NCBI GenBank assembly: GCA_018105865.1
Contig: CM030834.1
Location: 4,571,257-4,635,256 of the forward strand
DNA from: Metaphire vulgaris
Taxonomy: Eukaryota; Annelida; Clitellata; Crassiclitellata; Megascolecidae
DNA: 64,000 nt
Direction: 5' to 3'
In this document: one piece after another, positions 9,870 to 19,674 of the stretch
Numbering within the stretch: position 1 is the stretch's first letter
Layout of the letters: every line of letters starts with the position of its first letter
Position numbers and translations under genes: made by a program
Notes under the pieces: model-generated
Told to the model about the DNA's origin: nothing
The model's input: only the letters and a program-made list of their open reading frames with translations
Databases searched by the model: none

Positions 9870-12560
9870 ATGAGCACAGACTCCTCTCAGCTACGTCAGA
9901 AGGGCACGGGGCTATGCAGCGTCTGCCGGACAGTAAGACGATTGCACATAAAAGATGGGAGGATTCATCTACATGGACCCCACGCCAACCCTTGCCTAGG
10001 ATCAAACAAACTCCCCCTACCCAGCGAATCGTTCAATGCTGCAGTGGACCAAGCCTCAGTTGTTGTCCAAGAAGCCACTACATCCCCCGCTTTGTCAATT
10101 ACAGCCGAGACAATTAGTAGTGAAGCGAACAGCAACGCAATCCCCTTTGATCACCCAACAGCAAGGGGACCAACAACGAAACATATACCTAAGGCTGCCA
10201 GACCTGCCATAGGACAGCTGCTAACTGATATTATAAACAGAATCATAGCAGCGCCATCTATTATTAACCACTGGCAGGAACTGTTACATTTCGCTCCTAT
10301 CATTTTAAGACAACCAACTAGGGGAGGTAAAAAGCACAACTTGTCATCTCTTTTCAAAGGCAGAGTGCAAAGTTTTTCTGAGGAGTTACACTGCAGCCTC
10401 AGTTCTACAGAAAATGGCAGCCGCCATCAATTGACTAAGCCGGCCAAGAAAAGAGACAGGGATAAGGTCCTTGCGGCCACTGTGTCGTCAAAGCTGGAGG
10501 ATGGAAACATTAGAGCGGCGGTGCGGATCTTAATGTCCAACGAGGACCCGATTACTCCAGATGCCCAATCTTGGCAGGAGCTAATATTAAAGCATCCAAC
10601 TCCTCCACCAGACAGACGGCCCGCACCATCCCAGAAATCTTGTCCCCAGCTTCAGGTGACAGAAGATGAGATTCGGGAACGACTGCGTTCATTCCCTGCA
10701 GGATCCTCTGGGGGCCCGGACGGACTAAGACCTCAGTTAGTGGCCGAGCTGGTATCCTGTCCAGAGGTAGGGAACCGGCTAGTTACCTCAATTACAGGGC
10801 TGGTCAACCTACTTTTAGCCGGTACATGTCCAAACCAGGTCCGCCCCATTCTCTTTGGGGGCACTCTGATGGCCCTAAGGAAAAAATCGGGGGGATTACG
10901 CCCCATTGCCATCGGTTATCTCTGGCGGCGGCTCGCCTCTAAGTGTGCATCCAACTTCGCCCTGCCTAGGGTGACTAAACATCTTGCACCCCAGCAGGTA
11001 GGCGTGGGATGTCCCGGGGGATGCGAGGCAGCAGTGCACTCGGCCAGACGCTTTCTCGCAAACATGCCGGAAGATCAGATTCTCGTGAAACTCGATTTCA
11101 CGAATGCCTTTAACAGCATGTTCCGAGATAGCATGCTGACCGAATTAGCACAGCTCCTACCAGAGCTGTCGGCCTATTGCGAACTGTCGTACTGCGAGCC
11201 CAGCTCCCTTAAGTTTGGCAGCTTCGCAGTACAGTCTCAGTTAGGCCCACAGCAGGGCGATCCACTGGGCCCTCTCCTCTTTTGTCTTCCGCTGCAGAAC
11301 ATTCTGAAAAACCTATCGGCAACCTTCACGGTGGGTTACCTCGACGATCTGACTCTGGGCGGGCCCACAAGTATAGTCGCAGCAGACATCTCAGCCATTG
11401 AGAGAGGGTGTAAGAATCTGGGGTTGTCCTTGAACCACGACAAATGCGAAGCCATTCACAGAGGTCCAATGCCGATAACCAACACATCCCTGGACCGGTT
11501 TTCGCGGGTCAGTGTTCAAGACGCCACCTTGCTGGGCTCAGCGCTGGAAGTTTCAACCGCCTTCGAGGTGCTCATGTCCAGCCGAATAGCGGACTTACAG
11601 ACGGCCCTCAGTCGCTTGCTCTTGATTCCAAGGCAAGACGCCCTCTTTCTGCTTCGGAGTTCCCTGAGCCATTCAAAGCTCCTCTATACGCTACGATGCA
11701 CCCCTTGCGCCGAACATCCACTCTTAGAGAGTTTCGACGCAACCATGCGCGAGGGCCTAAGCAGCATACTAAACATTCAGCTTTCTGACAGCCAGTGGCG
11801 TCAGGCGACGCTACCCATTAGGGACGGAGGTCTGGGGATTCGTCGGGTGTCCATGCTTGCACCGTCTGCCTTCTTGGCTTCAGCTGCAGGCACCCGACCC
11901 CTCCAGTCTTCCATGCTAGAGAAAGCCTGTGTAAGCACCGACGCGCATGAATTGCAAGTCAAGAACCAGTGGTCCTCCATGAGTCAGCTGCCGAGCCCAA
12001 CGTCTGGCTCCCTCACCAAGCAGAGCACCTGGGATCGTCCTCTAATTCAAAGGGAAGTAGCACATCTACTCCAGACCCATCAAGGGCAATACCACCAAGC
12101 CCGTCTGCGAGCTGTCTCAACACGACACGCTAGCGACTGGCTCCATGCACTTCCAATCACCAGTTGTGGCCTTCGCATGGACGATGAGACGATCAGAGTC
12201 GTCGTCGGTCTACGGCTAGGGGCCACAATCTGCGAGAAGCACCTTTGCCCTTGCGGTGCTATGGTCTCTGAGGACGGCGCTCATGGGCTCTCATGCCATC
12301 TAGGCCCAGGTCGTGTCCCCCGACACTGCTTGCTGAACGACATAGTTCAGAGGGCCTTGGTTAGGCCGGATCCCTGCTATCAAAGAGCCGCCTGGTCTCT
12401 GCCGAACCGATGGGAAAAGGCCAGACGGCATGACCCTGATCCCGTGGCGGACAGGCCGAAGCCTGATCTGGGATGCAACTGTGGCAGACACAGTTGCCCC
12501 CACGTATTTGCCAATCACAGCGCTCGCAGCAGGAGCCGCCGCAGAAGCAGCTGCGGCTAG
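9870..12560 (+). CDS. Retrotransposon reverse transcriptase ORF
   Basis: 896 codons. An N-terminal zinc finger (Cys16, Cys19, then His35/His38/Cys42) is typical of nucleic-acid-binding heads in RLE-type elements. The RT domain covers roughly residues 270-560: motif A is LDFTNAFNS (Asp409), motif B is QQGDPLGPLL, and motif C is GYLDD (Asp492, Asp493), so all three catalytic aspartates are present. A thumb-like region follows. Near the C-terminus a CPCG...HGLSC knuckle precedes the endonuclease, as in other RLE elements. The start at 9870 is the first ATG that retains the zinc finger. The last about 60 codons are out of frame relative to the family: the endonuclease continues in the +1 frame, so this copy carries a single-base insertion between about 12357 and 12380. 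Confidence 0.85.
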   Translation: MSTDSSQLRQKGTGLCSVCRTVRRLHIKDGRIHLHGPHANPCLGSNKLPLPSESFNAAVDQASVVVQEATTSPALSITAETISSEANSNAIPFDHPTARGPTTKHIPKAARPAIGQLLTDIINRIIAAPSIINHWQELLHFAPIILRQPTRGGKKHNLSSLFKGRVQSFSEELHCSLSSTENGSRHQLTKPAKKRDRDKVLAATVSSKLEDGNIRAAVRILMSNEDPITPDAQSWQELILKHPTPPPDRRPAPSQKSCPQLQVTEDEIRERLRSFPAGSSGGPDGLRPQLVAELVSCPEVGNRLVTSITGLVNLLLAGTCPNQVRPILFGGTLMALRKKSGGLRPIAIGYLWRRLASKCASNFALPRVTKHLAPQQVGVGCPGGCEAAVHSARRFLANMPEDQILVKLDFTNAFNSMFRDSMLTELAQLLPELSAYCELSYCEPSSLKFGSFAVQSQLGPQQGDPLGPLLFCLPLQNILKNLSATFTVGYLDDLTLGGPTSIVAADISAIERGCKNLGLSLNHDKCEAIHRGPMPITNTSLDRFSRVSVQDATLLGSALEVSTAFEVLMSSRIADLQTALSRLLLIPRQDALFLLRSSLSHSKLLYTLRCTPCAEHPLLESFDATMREGLSSILNIQLSDSQWRQATLPIRDGGLGIRRVSMLAPSAFLASAAGTRPLQSSMLEKACVSTDAHELQVKNQWSSMSQLPSPTSGSLTKQSTWDRPLIQREVAHLLQTHQGQYHQARLRAVSTRHASDWLHALPITSCGLRMDDETIRVVVGLRLGATICEKHLCPCGAMVSEDGAHGLSCHLGPGRVPRHCLLNDIVQRALVRPDPCYQRAAWSLPNRWEKARRHDPDPVADRPKPDLGCNCGRHSCPHVFANHSARSRSRRRSSCG

Positions 12561-12807
12561 AAAGACATCGAAATATCAGGCACTCTCATCCACCTACATC
12601 TTCTTGCCGCTGGCATTTGAAACATTTGGCCCCATCAACAACGACGCCCTCTCCTTTATCAACGATCTCGGTCGACTCATTGCCCTACAATCCGGGGACA
12701 ATAGAGAAGGATGCTTTCTGTTCCAAAGAATATCCGTCACGATTCAGCGTTTCAACGCCATCGCATTCCGAGGAACATTTCCAAATCTGCAACCGAACGA
12801 GAGCTAG
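12382..12807 (+). pseudogene. Frameshifted restriction-like endonuclease domain
   Basis: In the frame one base ahead of the RT ORF, the sequence reads KEPPGL, then DGKRPDG, LIPW, WDATVADT, then a Lys-rich segment ending SKY, and a long tail with FETFG and QRISV blocks. This RPDG...WDATV arrangement is the PD-(D/E)XK core of the restriction-like endonuclease found C-terminal to RT in R2-like elements. Its role is to nick the target so that RT can prime. The catalytic PD and D positions and the downstream Lys/Tyr are intact; only the frame is broken. The stop is at 12805-12807. I describe the junction but do not claim the exact slipped base. Confidence 0.8.
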
Positions 12808-12850
12808 CACACTATAATTTCATGTCTCCGGACAATTTTTTATCATAAGT

Positions 12851-12874
12851 CCCTCGGGAATGAAGTACCGAGGG
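12851..12874 (+). promoter_or_regulatory. 3'-terminal hairpin of the retrotransposon
   Basis: CCCTCGG and CCGAGGG form a perfect 7-bp stem around a 10-base loop, four bases before the poly(A) run. Terminal RNA structures near the 3' end are commonly recognised by the RT of non-LTR elements during target-primed reverse transcription. That role here is an inference. Confidence 0.6.
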
Positions 12875-12908
<34 letters not shown>

Positions 12909-12963
<55 letters not shown>

Positions 12964-13154
12964 TATGCAGCCGATGTGATTTTGCCTGAAGTAGTTACTA
13001 GTTAGTGAACGAGCGATTTATTTTAGTGAGTGTGTCTGCTGTCTATGGTATTTAGTGGGCGGAGGGTGGAAGTTCGCAGCAGGGAATATCTGTCTAATTT
13101 CCATCGTCTATCTCAAGCAAATTGTGATTATAGACAAGAAAGAATGAATTAGAA
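12909..13154. other. (TA)n and (GA)n microsatellites, then short unique spacer
   Basis: (TA)n 12909-12938 continues directly into (GA)n 12939-12963. The remaining about 190 bases before the hAT element at 13155 show nothing recognisable. Confidence 0.7.
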
Positions 13155-13479
13155 CAGCGGTTCTCTACTTTTTATGATAAAGGACCACTAAGTCTTGGAG
13201 ATATTGAGCTTACATGGCGGACCACCTCCATTGGCAGTGCCGAAGACGTTCGTTCACGAGAGTAGGAAGTCTGCGGGAGCATCATAAGCTCCCTCACCGT
13301 GGTCTGTATAGGAACCCCAGTCACCAACGCATGTGGTTTTTCATTTACTATTTGCCACTAAAAACTTAGTAAAAAGTGACTAAAAAGCCTGTTGTTGGCC
13401 TATTGTTAGTGTCAACTTATTCCTAAAATAATGCATAGATTTCCGCCGCACATTCCTTCGCATTAAAAATAAATAACTA

Positions 13480-13481
<2 letters not shown>

Positions 13482-13536
<55 letters not shown>
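13482..13536. repeat. (ATT)n microsatellite
   Basis: About 18 tandem ATT units inside the left arm of the hAT-like element. Confidence 0.95.
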
Positions 13537-13537
<1 letters not shown>

Positions 13538-13837
13538 AAACAATATTTAATTAATTTTAACGTGTGCCTCGAGCTTGTATAGGGGCTGTCCATTAATTAT
13601 GTCAACAAAATAGGAGGAGGGGCTTGAAAAAGTTTCACAGTTTTTGACAGGGGAGGGAGTCAAGAGAAGTTGACGTCAACAATTTAATTTTGTTACAAAC
13701 GATAAAAAATACGAAATTTCTTGGAATACTATTTATTACAATGGAAAAAAAAGCCTGACAAGCAAAAACAAGGTCATCATCGCCACATCATCGCCACATC
13801 ATCGTCACACTGGTGAACAAAAAAAAAGAAAAGAAAA

Positions 13838-14290
13838 GTAAGTAAGTAAGTAAGTAAAATCTCATAAACTTATACAGCGCCCTGAAAAGTAGTACAGTAG
13901 TAGCTGCTTATTCTATAGCTATATACAAGGTGGTTTGTCGGCCGGGCAAAGGTCAGTGTATCTATGAGGCGGCGGGTCAGGTTGTTATTGCTATGGGGGA
14001 AATGACTTTTGGAATAGGAAGGTTTTAGGTGTAGATCTAAAGGCTTGAGGAGATAGTGAAGGAATTAACGGAAATGAGCATTCGGAGCTTATTGTTTGAC
14101 CATGTCGTAGGCTGCGGAGGGAAGCTGGAATTGAGTTCCAAAGTTCTGGTGAGGCGTATGAGAAAGCGCGGTTGCAGATTTTGAGAGATGACTGATTTAG
14201 CGGGCATGAGAGGGTGAGATGAGATGACGATCGTGTAGGTCGAGGAGGCTGAGGCGTTAAGAGTTTACGAAGGTAAACCGGTTTTGACGA
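13838..14290 (-). mobile_element. CR1/L2-type LINE 3' end, minus strand
   Basis: The (GTAA)n start at 13838 is the reverse of the TTAC-repeat tail. The rest, read on the minus strand, matches the + strand copy at 26840-27285: AAAATCTGCAACCGCG, then CGCCTCACCAGAACTTTGGAACTC, which encodes the conserved C-terminal LWNSIP-like block of CR1/L2 reverse transcriptases. It is 5' truncated, as is usual for LINEs. Confidence 0.7.
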
Positions 14291-14319
14291 ATGAAGTGAA
14301 CTGTAAGTAATCGAATTCG

Positions 14320-14948
14320 TGATCTTGTGCCGAAACCTGCTCTGATTCTTCTTGCCAATGCCCTTGTCAGCAGTAGGCTTGATTATTGCAATTCTCTTTA
14401 CAATGGTATGGCCAAATCTAATATAAAAATTTCAAAGGATTCAGAATTCTGTGGCTCGGGCCATTACAAAAACTCGCAAACATGATCACATTAGACCTGT
14501 CCTTAAAAAGTTACACTGGCTGCCAGTAGAACGGAGAATTGTAGGCCTATTTAAGACTGGTGTCCTTGTTTTTAAAATTCTGCAGTCTGGCCAACCTCAA
14601 TATTTAAAATCTATGATAAACCATCCAAAACATTATCATTCAACAAGATTTGCTGATTCCTTGTTAAATGTACCTAGAACAAACACTGAAATTGGTAAGA
14701 GAGCTTTTTCTATTTCTGGGCCAAAAATCTGGAACTCTCTCCCTCTGGTTGTCAGATCTTCCAAAAAACTGAGCATTTTCAGATCTACAGTAGGCTTAAA
14801 ACACATCTCTTCCAACTAGCATTTCCTCCATAGTCTGTCTTGCTGTTTCCCTCTGACTGATCTCTGGAATGACCTGGTCTTTTGCTGATGGATTTGAAGT
14901 ACCATCGATTGATACCATTGAGTATTAGAAATGGTGCTATAGAAGAGC

Positions 14949-15012
<64 letters not shown>
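14320..15012 (+). mobile_element. CR1/L2-type LINE 3' fragment
   Basis: The + strand shows SRLDYCNSLYNG followed, after small frame breaks, by a 122-codon open stretch (14451-14819) containing HWLPVERRI, FKILQSGQP and the ISGPKIWNSLP block. These are the diagnostic end of the CR1/L2 RT ORF. The 3' UTR ends in AGTATTAGAAATGGTGCTAT and an (ATA)n/(ATT)n tail at 14949-15012. 5' truncated and inactive. The same family recurs at 31165-32020. Confidence 0.8.
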
Positions 15013-15014
<2 letters not shown>

Positions 15015-15546
15015 CGTTATTATCCTGCACTGGATGGGTTTGGATATTTTAAGCCAGTGTAGCGACTTCAGTATGGGTGAAATATGGCAGAACTTTGGTG
15101 ATTTGGTTTACTGCTCGGGCTAGTGCATCGCTACAAAAATAATAACCTTCTGAACTTTTTAGGGGCACCCGTCACAGGTCTTAGAGGGGGGGTCAAAAGT
15201 TGTTGACATAATTATAGGGGGTCCACTGAAAGCTGACAGTTGTTGACAAGGGAGAGGGAGTCAAAAAATGCCAAAAAATTGTTGACATAATTAATGGACA
15301 GCCCCATACTTGAGCACAAATTTCTCCAAACGAGGAGTAATGTTTGAAAGACTCAACCCAAGTTCATCTTCAACTTCAAATTTAGGCTTTGCTGGCGGAC
15401 CACCGGGCAGATGGTCGCGGACCACTGATGGTCCGCGGACCACAGGTTGAGAACCGCTGAATTATTAGATCAGAATTCGACAGACGGCGCTTTATAGGCA
15501 TCTACATAGGCCTACATGAAAAACGATTATATATTTGATTATGGAG

Positions 15547-15676
<130 letters not shown>

Positions 15677-16496
15677 TGAAAAATAGAGAGCTGTTTCACA
15701 AATATGATTCGTAGTCAGTGTTTAATCTAGGCCGATTTTGGCGCCGAGGTGAGGGCCCCTCACCTCGGCGCCCGGGGACATATGTCCCCCACCCCCTCGG
15801 TCCGCCTCTGCCAGTTCCTGAATCTCCACTGACTTCCATTTGAAGGTAAAATAGGCCTACACTTCGAAATCTGCCGCCTTGTGTACAAATTTCTTTATAA
15901 CAATGAAACAAGTTCCCTCTTTTCAAAACTCTCTTTGCAAAGTAGACAAATACCATGTTAATGTGTAGATCTCGAGTTACTATAGGCCTAGTGGTTTTCA
16001 GCCTCCGAGACCACTCTGAATCTAATTATGATTAAACATCGAAAAGTGTGCAGCAAAGTGTAGGCCTACTCGACTGGATCTTTTTCGCCATTATAGTTCT
16101 TTCCTTATCACACACTCGTAGGCCTACGATTCTTGGTAGACCTAGGGCTCGTCCACAAATGACGTAACGCGCCAAGGAGAGGGGGTCTGGACATTTGTTA
16201 CGAAATGCGACGAGGGGGTTCCGTAAATGTAACGTAACGCAAGTTACGCAACACAACATTTTAACGTGACGACCTCGATAGAGCTAAAGAAGTATATGGG
16301 GTCTTCATGTATGCGGGGTAAAACCATAGATTTATTATTATACACTAGATACACACGGAAATTCTCTCCCAGCACTGCACAAAACGGCTTCAGACTCAAC
16401 TAATAATCGACCTAAAAATCTACTTTTACGATACGATTATAATATTAATTTAATATTAATTAATTAATATTAATAACTACAATGGCGCTAAAGAAG

Positions 16497-16782
16497 AAGT
16501 AGCGTCATTTCACACTTTTCTTCGGGGTGAGATAATTTTTTGGTCAAATTTTGGCCAAATTTTGGCAAATTATGGGCAAACTTTGGGCAATTATAGGCAA
16601 TTTGGGGCAATTTTTGGACCAATTTTGTCAAATTTGAATTTTTGACATTTTTAGGTAAGTTTTGGACAATTTTGGCGATTTTTTGCACATTTCACATTTA
16701 CAGTATTTATTTACTTAATACATTATTTCTTCATTTTTCTTGGGGGCCCGCCTGCCCCTCTCCAAATGACGCCCCTGTTCAC
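16497..16782. mobile_element. hAT-like MITE fragment with internal TTTTGGCAA-type repeats
   Basis: Ends read AGTAGCGTCATTTCAC and AAATGACGCCCCTG, related to the 6018 and 8693 ends, but no matching flanking duplication is present. The interior from 16540 to 16680 is a decayed tandem array of ATTTTGG(C/A)CAA-like units about 14-18 bases long. The ORFs through it on both strands are low-complexity artefacts. Confidence 0.5.
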
Positions 16783-16811
16783 ACTGTTCATTTGATGTTT
16801 TTGATGTCCTC

Positions 16812-16967
16812 AGGTCCGGGCCCCCCTTTTACTCGCCGGGCCCCCTTTCTTTAGTGTTATTATTGGTATTATTGTTAAATATACTTATTCATCATCGGCC
16901 CGGGCCTCCTCCAGACCGCCGGGCCCCTGTGCATTTGCCCCCATGCCCCTACTTTCGGAGGCCCTGC
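16812..16967. mobile_element. Truncated copy of the CAGGCCCTCC hAT-like family
   Basis: Contains GGCCCGGGCCTCCTCCAGACC, CATCATCGGCCCGGGCC and the end GGAGGCCCTG in inverted orientation relative to the complete element at 59103-59416. The other half is missing; a further fragment of the same family (GGCCATTCTGCACAGAGG) lies at 17500-17545. Confidence 0.55.
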
Positions 16968-17175
16968 TTATTACTAACTTGCTTACATTTGTCATCTCGC
17001 TGCAAGTCTCGTTCTCGCTCAGTTAAAATTTGACGCCGTTTTGAGAAGTTTGCTAATGTAAAAACACTCTCGTTTCTTGTATAGGCCTCAGTGGCGTAGC
17101 CAGGATTTTCGGGTAGGGGGGCACCAGAGCGAGCGAGGTGGTCTTGGGGCTGAGCCTCTAGTGGGGTCCAGAGGG

Positions 17176-17407
17176 CAGTGGCGTAACCAGTCAAAATGTA
17201 ACCCGGGCAGCTGACCATGGGCTGTCCATAAATTACGCAAGCAATTTTTGGGCGAATTTTAACCCCCTTCCCCTTATCAACAGTTGTCACACTTTTCAAA
17301 TTCCTTCCTCTTTTGTTTACGTAATTCGCCCAAAAATTGCTTGCGTAATTTATGGACAGCCCATGGTCAGCTGCCCGGGTTACATTTTGACTCTGGTTAC
17401 GCCACTG
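17176..17407. repeat. 232-bp near-perfect palindrome (foldback element)
   Basis: The left arm starts CAGTGGCGTAACCAG (17176) and the right arm ends CTGGTTACGCCACTG (17407). Inside, the arms continue to match through CCCGGGCAGCTGACCATGGG, then CTGTCCATAAATTACGCAAG, to about 17260 and 17323. The only indel I can see is 2 bases. The inner 144 bp (17219-17362) has the GGGCTGTCCATAAATTACG termini of the 3-bp-TSD MITE family, and the outer arms have hAT-type CAGTGGCG ends, so two TIR types are stacked. No 8-bp flanking duplication is present. Confidence 0.85.
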
Positions 17408-17935
17408 TGCAACATGACATCGTGTCGGTTAATTGGGTTAAACCAATGACAAGCACAAAAGTGTCGGCAGCAATTTTTTAATTTTTTTCGGGGCCCGCCG
17501 GCCATTCTGCACAGAGGCCCGGAATTTCTCTCGGCGGGCCTGGTAATAAGTAGCAAATACGTAAGTTTAATTACCGCCGTCACCTGTGGTGTGGATAAGT
17601 AAGCAATTTAGTAACCTCATAGTCCAAGCATAGTCCTATTCTGGCAAATTTTGGTTAGTAGAACCCATTGCAGATATTAGAACTTGTCACCCCCGCGCCT
17701 TGGACCGTTCCTACGGGCCGGCGCCCCTGTCTGACGCAATGGACCGTTCCTGCGGCTTCTTTTTAAAATGAGATGGCGTGTCCTTTGGTGATTGGCTGTT
17801 GAGCGTAGAGGACTTCGTAATATTCTTAGAGCCCATGTCTAGACGGGGCGGAGCTTTTTGCTCTTCTCTGTGGTTAACTGTATTCTAGGACAGCCTGACT
17901 CTAGCTTTCGGCGACGAAGCACGGATAGTGTACGT
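17408..17935. other. Intergenic, repeat fragments only
   Basis: 17488-17545 is a fragment of the CAGGCCC hAT-like family. GTGGTGTGGATAAGTAAGCA at 17586 recurs at about 27728, indicating an unidentified dispersed repeat. Nothing else is recognised. Confidence 0.5.
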
Positions 17936-18179
17936 CAGGGGTGCACAACCTTTTTAGGCCGAGGGCCAAATTTAACATTCCCTGAGTACTCGCGGGCCAG
18001 AATTTCGAAAATGCATGTTTTATAGGCTATAAAATATATAGTATATAACCATGATATTTATATAAATCAGCAAATCAAGCAAAATTAACTTTAATAAATG
18101 CTATATTGAACTACCGGTAATGCTTCATAAAACACCAGTTTTTTACTTACTACCTTCTATAACACAAACAGTAATTCCT

Positions 18180-18743
18180 CAGTCTGCACAATCTAATTCT
18201 GCCCGCACACAAACTAAGAGCTGTGCAGTATCAGTGTTATCTGTGCTCTCACCAAAGCTACCAAAAAATATGTGCACCTAGCTAATCTGCCAATCAACTG
18301 CTCAGTAACGTCTGTTGCAAGGTCCTCAACTCGGCGTTGAATTCTTGACAAAGGAACTTTACTGAAAAGACTGGCGTTTTCTGGGCAAATTCCAGTGCAG
18401 ATGCTTAGGAGACAATCTCTAAGTCTAACAAAATCTCCATCTGCGAAAGGCCGTGATGACCTTGCAATTAGCTGGACCACTTTGCAGCTGGCCCGTGTAA
18501 AACACTTTGATTCTTGCGACTCCCTTGTGAAAAACTCTTTTCGGTTGACAGAGTCTTCTTTAACAGTTCAATTTTCTGTTCCCGCAACTCACCCTGAAGT
18601 TCATCATAAGCAGCGGCATGTTTCGTTTCGTAGTGTCGTCGGCAGTTATACTCTTTCATAACGCTAAGTGATTCACGGCAAATTAAACACAGCGATTTGC
18701 CATTAAACGTGTCCATAAAATACAGACTTTCAGTGGTTTTCAC
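18180..18743 (-). pseudogene. hAT transposase remnant (GTF2IRD2/ZBED-like)
   Basis: The minus strand from 18743 encodes a BED-type zinc finger (CLICRESLSVM...RRHYETKH, C2H2 arrangement), then a Lys-rich segment. After a frameshift near 18470-18480 comes VQLIARSSRPFADGDFV, a conserved hAT block. A second frameshift near 18245 leads to GESTDNTDTAQLLV, where family members have DESTD: the first catalytic Asp is Gly here. The remaining catalytic domain and the dimerisation domain are absent. Non-functional. The BED finger normally binds the element's own subterminal repeats. Confidence 0.8.
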
Positions 18744-19674
18744 ACAGGCTTACTTAGCCTCCTAAACCACTTAAAATCACATTATTATTATTATTATTAT
18801 TATAGACGTGTCCATTCCTCACTGAAATGTCGCTGTTCTGCATCAGTCTTACGTTTTTTAGTCTCGAATTTAGACATTCTAGACTTACTGCAGTGACAAT
18901 TTAAATGTATAAAGCACGTTACCGAAGTAGTTTATTATCGCCCGTCTCTGTGTCACGCATAGACTTTAATATCACAAGACAGAGTCTATGGTATCAGAAA
19001 GTGAGGCCAGTTTGCATGGATGGTGTGTCAAGAAATGTTTATCCCGCTGAAATCTTGAAAATTTTGGTACACTGTTGGAACGGATATCGTTTAGCCGTTT
19101 AACTTATTTAGTGTGGACTAGTTGTTTAAAATATTGTGTAATTGATCGTCTGATTTATGCGAATAGCCGCGACGTTGCGCAGTCGCTGCCTTCGAAAATT
19201 ACATAGTCATAGGTCACATAGTAACATATGCTTATAGTCGTATAAATCAGCACTGCACAAAACGGCTTCAAACTCAACTAATAATCGACCTAAAAATCTA
19301 CTTTTACGATACGATTATAGTATTTATATTCGGAAATCAATTGGCACGAATAAGAATTGTGGAAAATATGAGTAAAAGATCAAACGGAACACATTTAAAG
19401 CAACTATGGTACACCATATTAAAGCGGTGACGTCGTCCATATCTAAGTAGGCGCTGCACTCAAATAAATATGATAGCGCTAAAGAATTATGAGGTCTTCA
19501 AGATATCTGCGGGATAAACATTTCTTGACACACCATCCCAATGAATTAATACATACTAGCCGAGAAGGGCAGTGGGCTGTAAATCGTGGGATTATCGCTC
19601 ATTTAAATAAAGTCACGTGACGCATGTCAACTTACTTATACAGCAATGCAATATTGTGATTGAATAGTTTCAAA
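18744..19674. other. Interior of hAT element, no ORF recognised
   Basis: A short (ATT)n lies at 18782-18803. 19250-19530 is a repeat also present at 16290-16450 (shared CTCAACTAATAATCGACC and TACTTTTACGATACGATTAT). No product recognised. Confidence 0.5.

Larger units (their letters stand above)
9510..12908 (+). mobile_element. Non-LTR retrotransposon with RT and restriction-like endonuclease
   Basis: The element spans from the end of a (TA)n tract (9470-9509) to a poly(A) run (12878-12908), after which (TA)n resumes (12909-12938) and then (GA)n. It has a 360-bp G+C-richer 5' UTR, one long ORF, a C-terminal endonuclease in the next frame, and a short 3' UTR. The 3' UTR ends in a 7-bp stem hairpin at 12851-12874 (CCCTCGG, 10-base loop, CCGAGGG). 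The continuation of (TA)n on both sides suggests insertion inside a TA microsatellite. No second ORF is evident. By architecture it belongs with RLE-encoding non-LTR elements (R2, NeSL, Dong/R4, Hero and Utopia groups); I cannot assign the clade without alignment. Confidence 0.85.
13582..15305. mobile_element. MITE with 3-bp TSD, carrying nested LINE fragments
   Basis: Perfect terminal repeats GGGGCTGTCCATTAATTATG / CATAATTAATGGACAGCCCC, with the 3-bp direct repeat ATA on both sides (13579-13581 and 15306-15308). It is inserted in the hAT-like element 13155-15459. Homologous in inverted orientation to 4425-5074, with the same GTTGACGTCAAC block. The extra length over that 650-bp copy matches the LINE material at about 13845-15012. 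One recurrent motif (TGACAAGCAAAAACAAGGTC) lies at 13756-13775. Confidence 0.8.
13155..15459. mobile_element. hAT-like element split by a nested MITE and LINE fragments
   Basis: Left end CAGCGGTTCTCTAC, right end GTTGAGAACCGCTG. Flanking octamers AATTAGAA and AATTATTA share 6 of 8 bases, so the target duplication is degraded. Both arms carry repeated text such as GGCGGACCACC and GGACCACTGATGGTCCGCGG near the ends. Most of the body (13582-15305) is a later MITE insertion. No transposase remains. Ends of the CAG-GGTTCTCAA type are common in hAT families. Confidence 0.65.

Noticed and set aside
9737..10117. 126-codon ORF overlapping the start of the RT ORF in another frame
   Set aside because: Considered as a retrotransposon ORF1, but it overlaps the zinc-finger coding region, lacks any nucleic-acid-binding motif, and is probably a shadow of the RT ORF.
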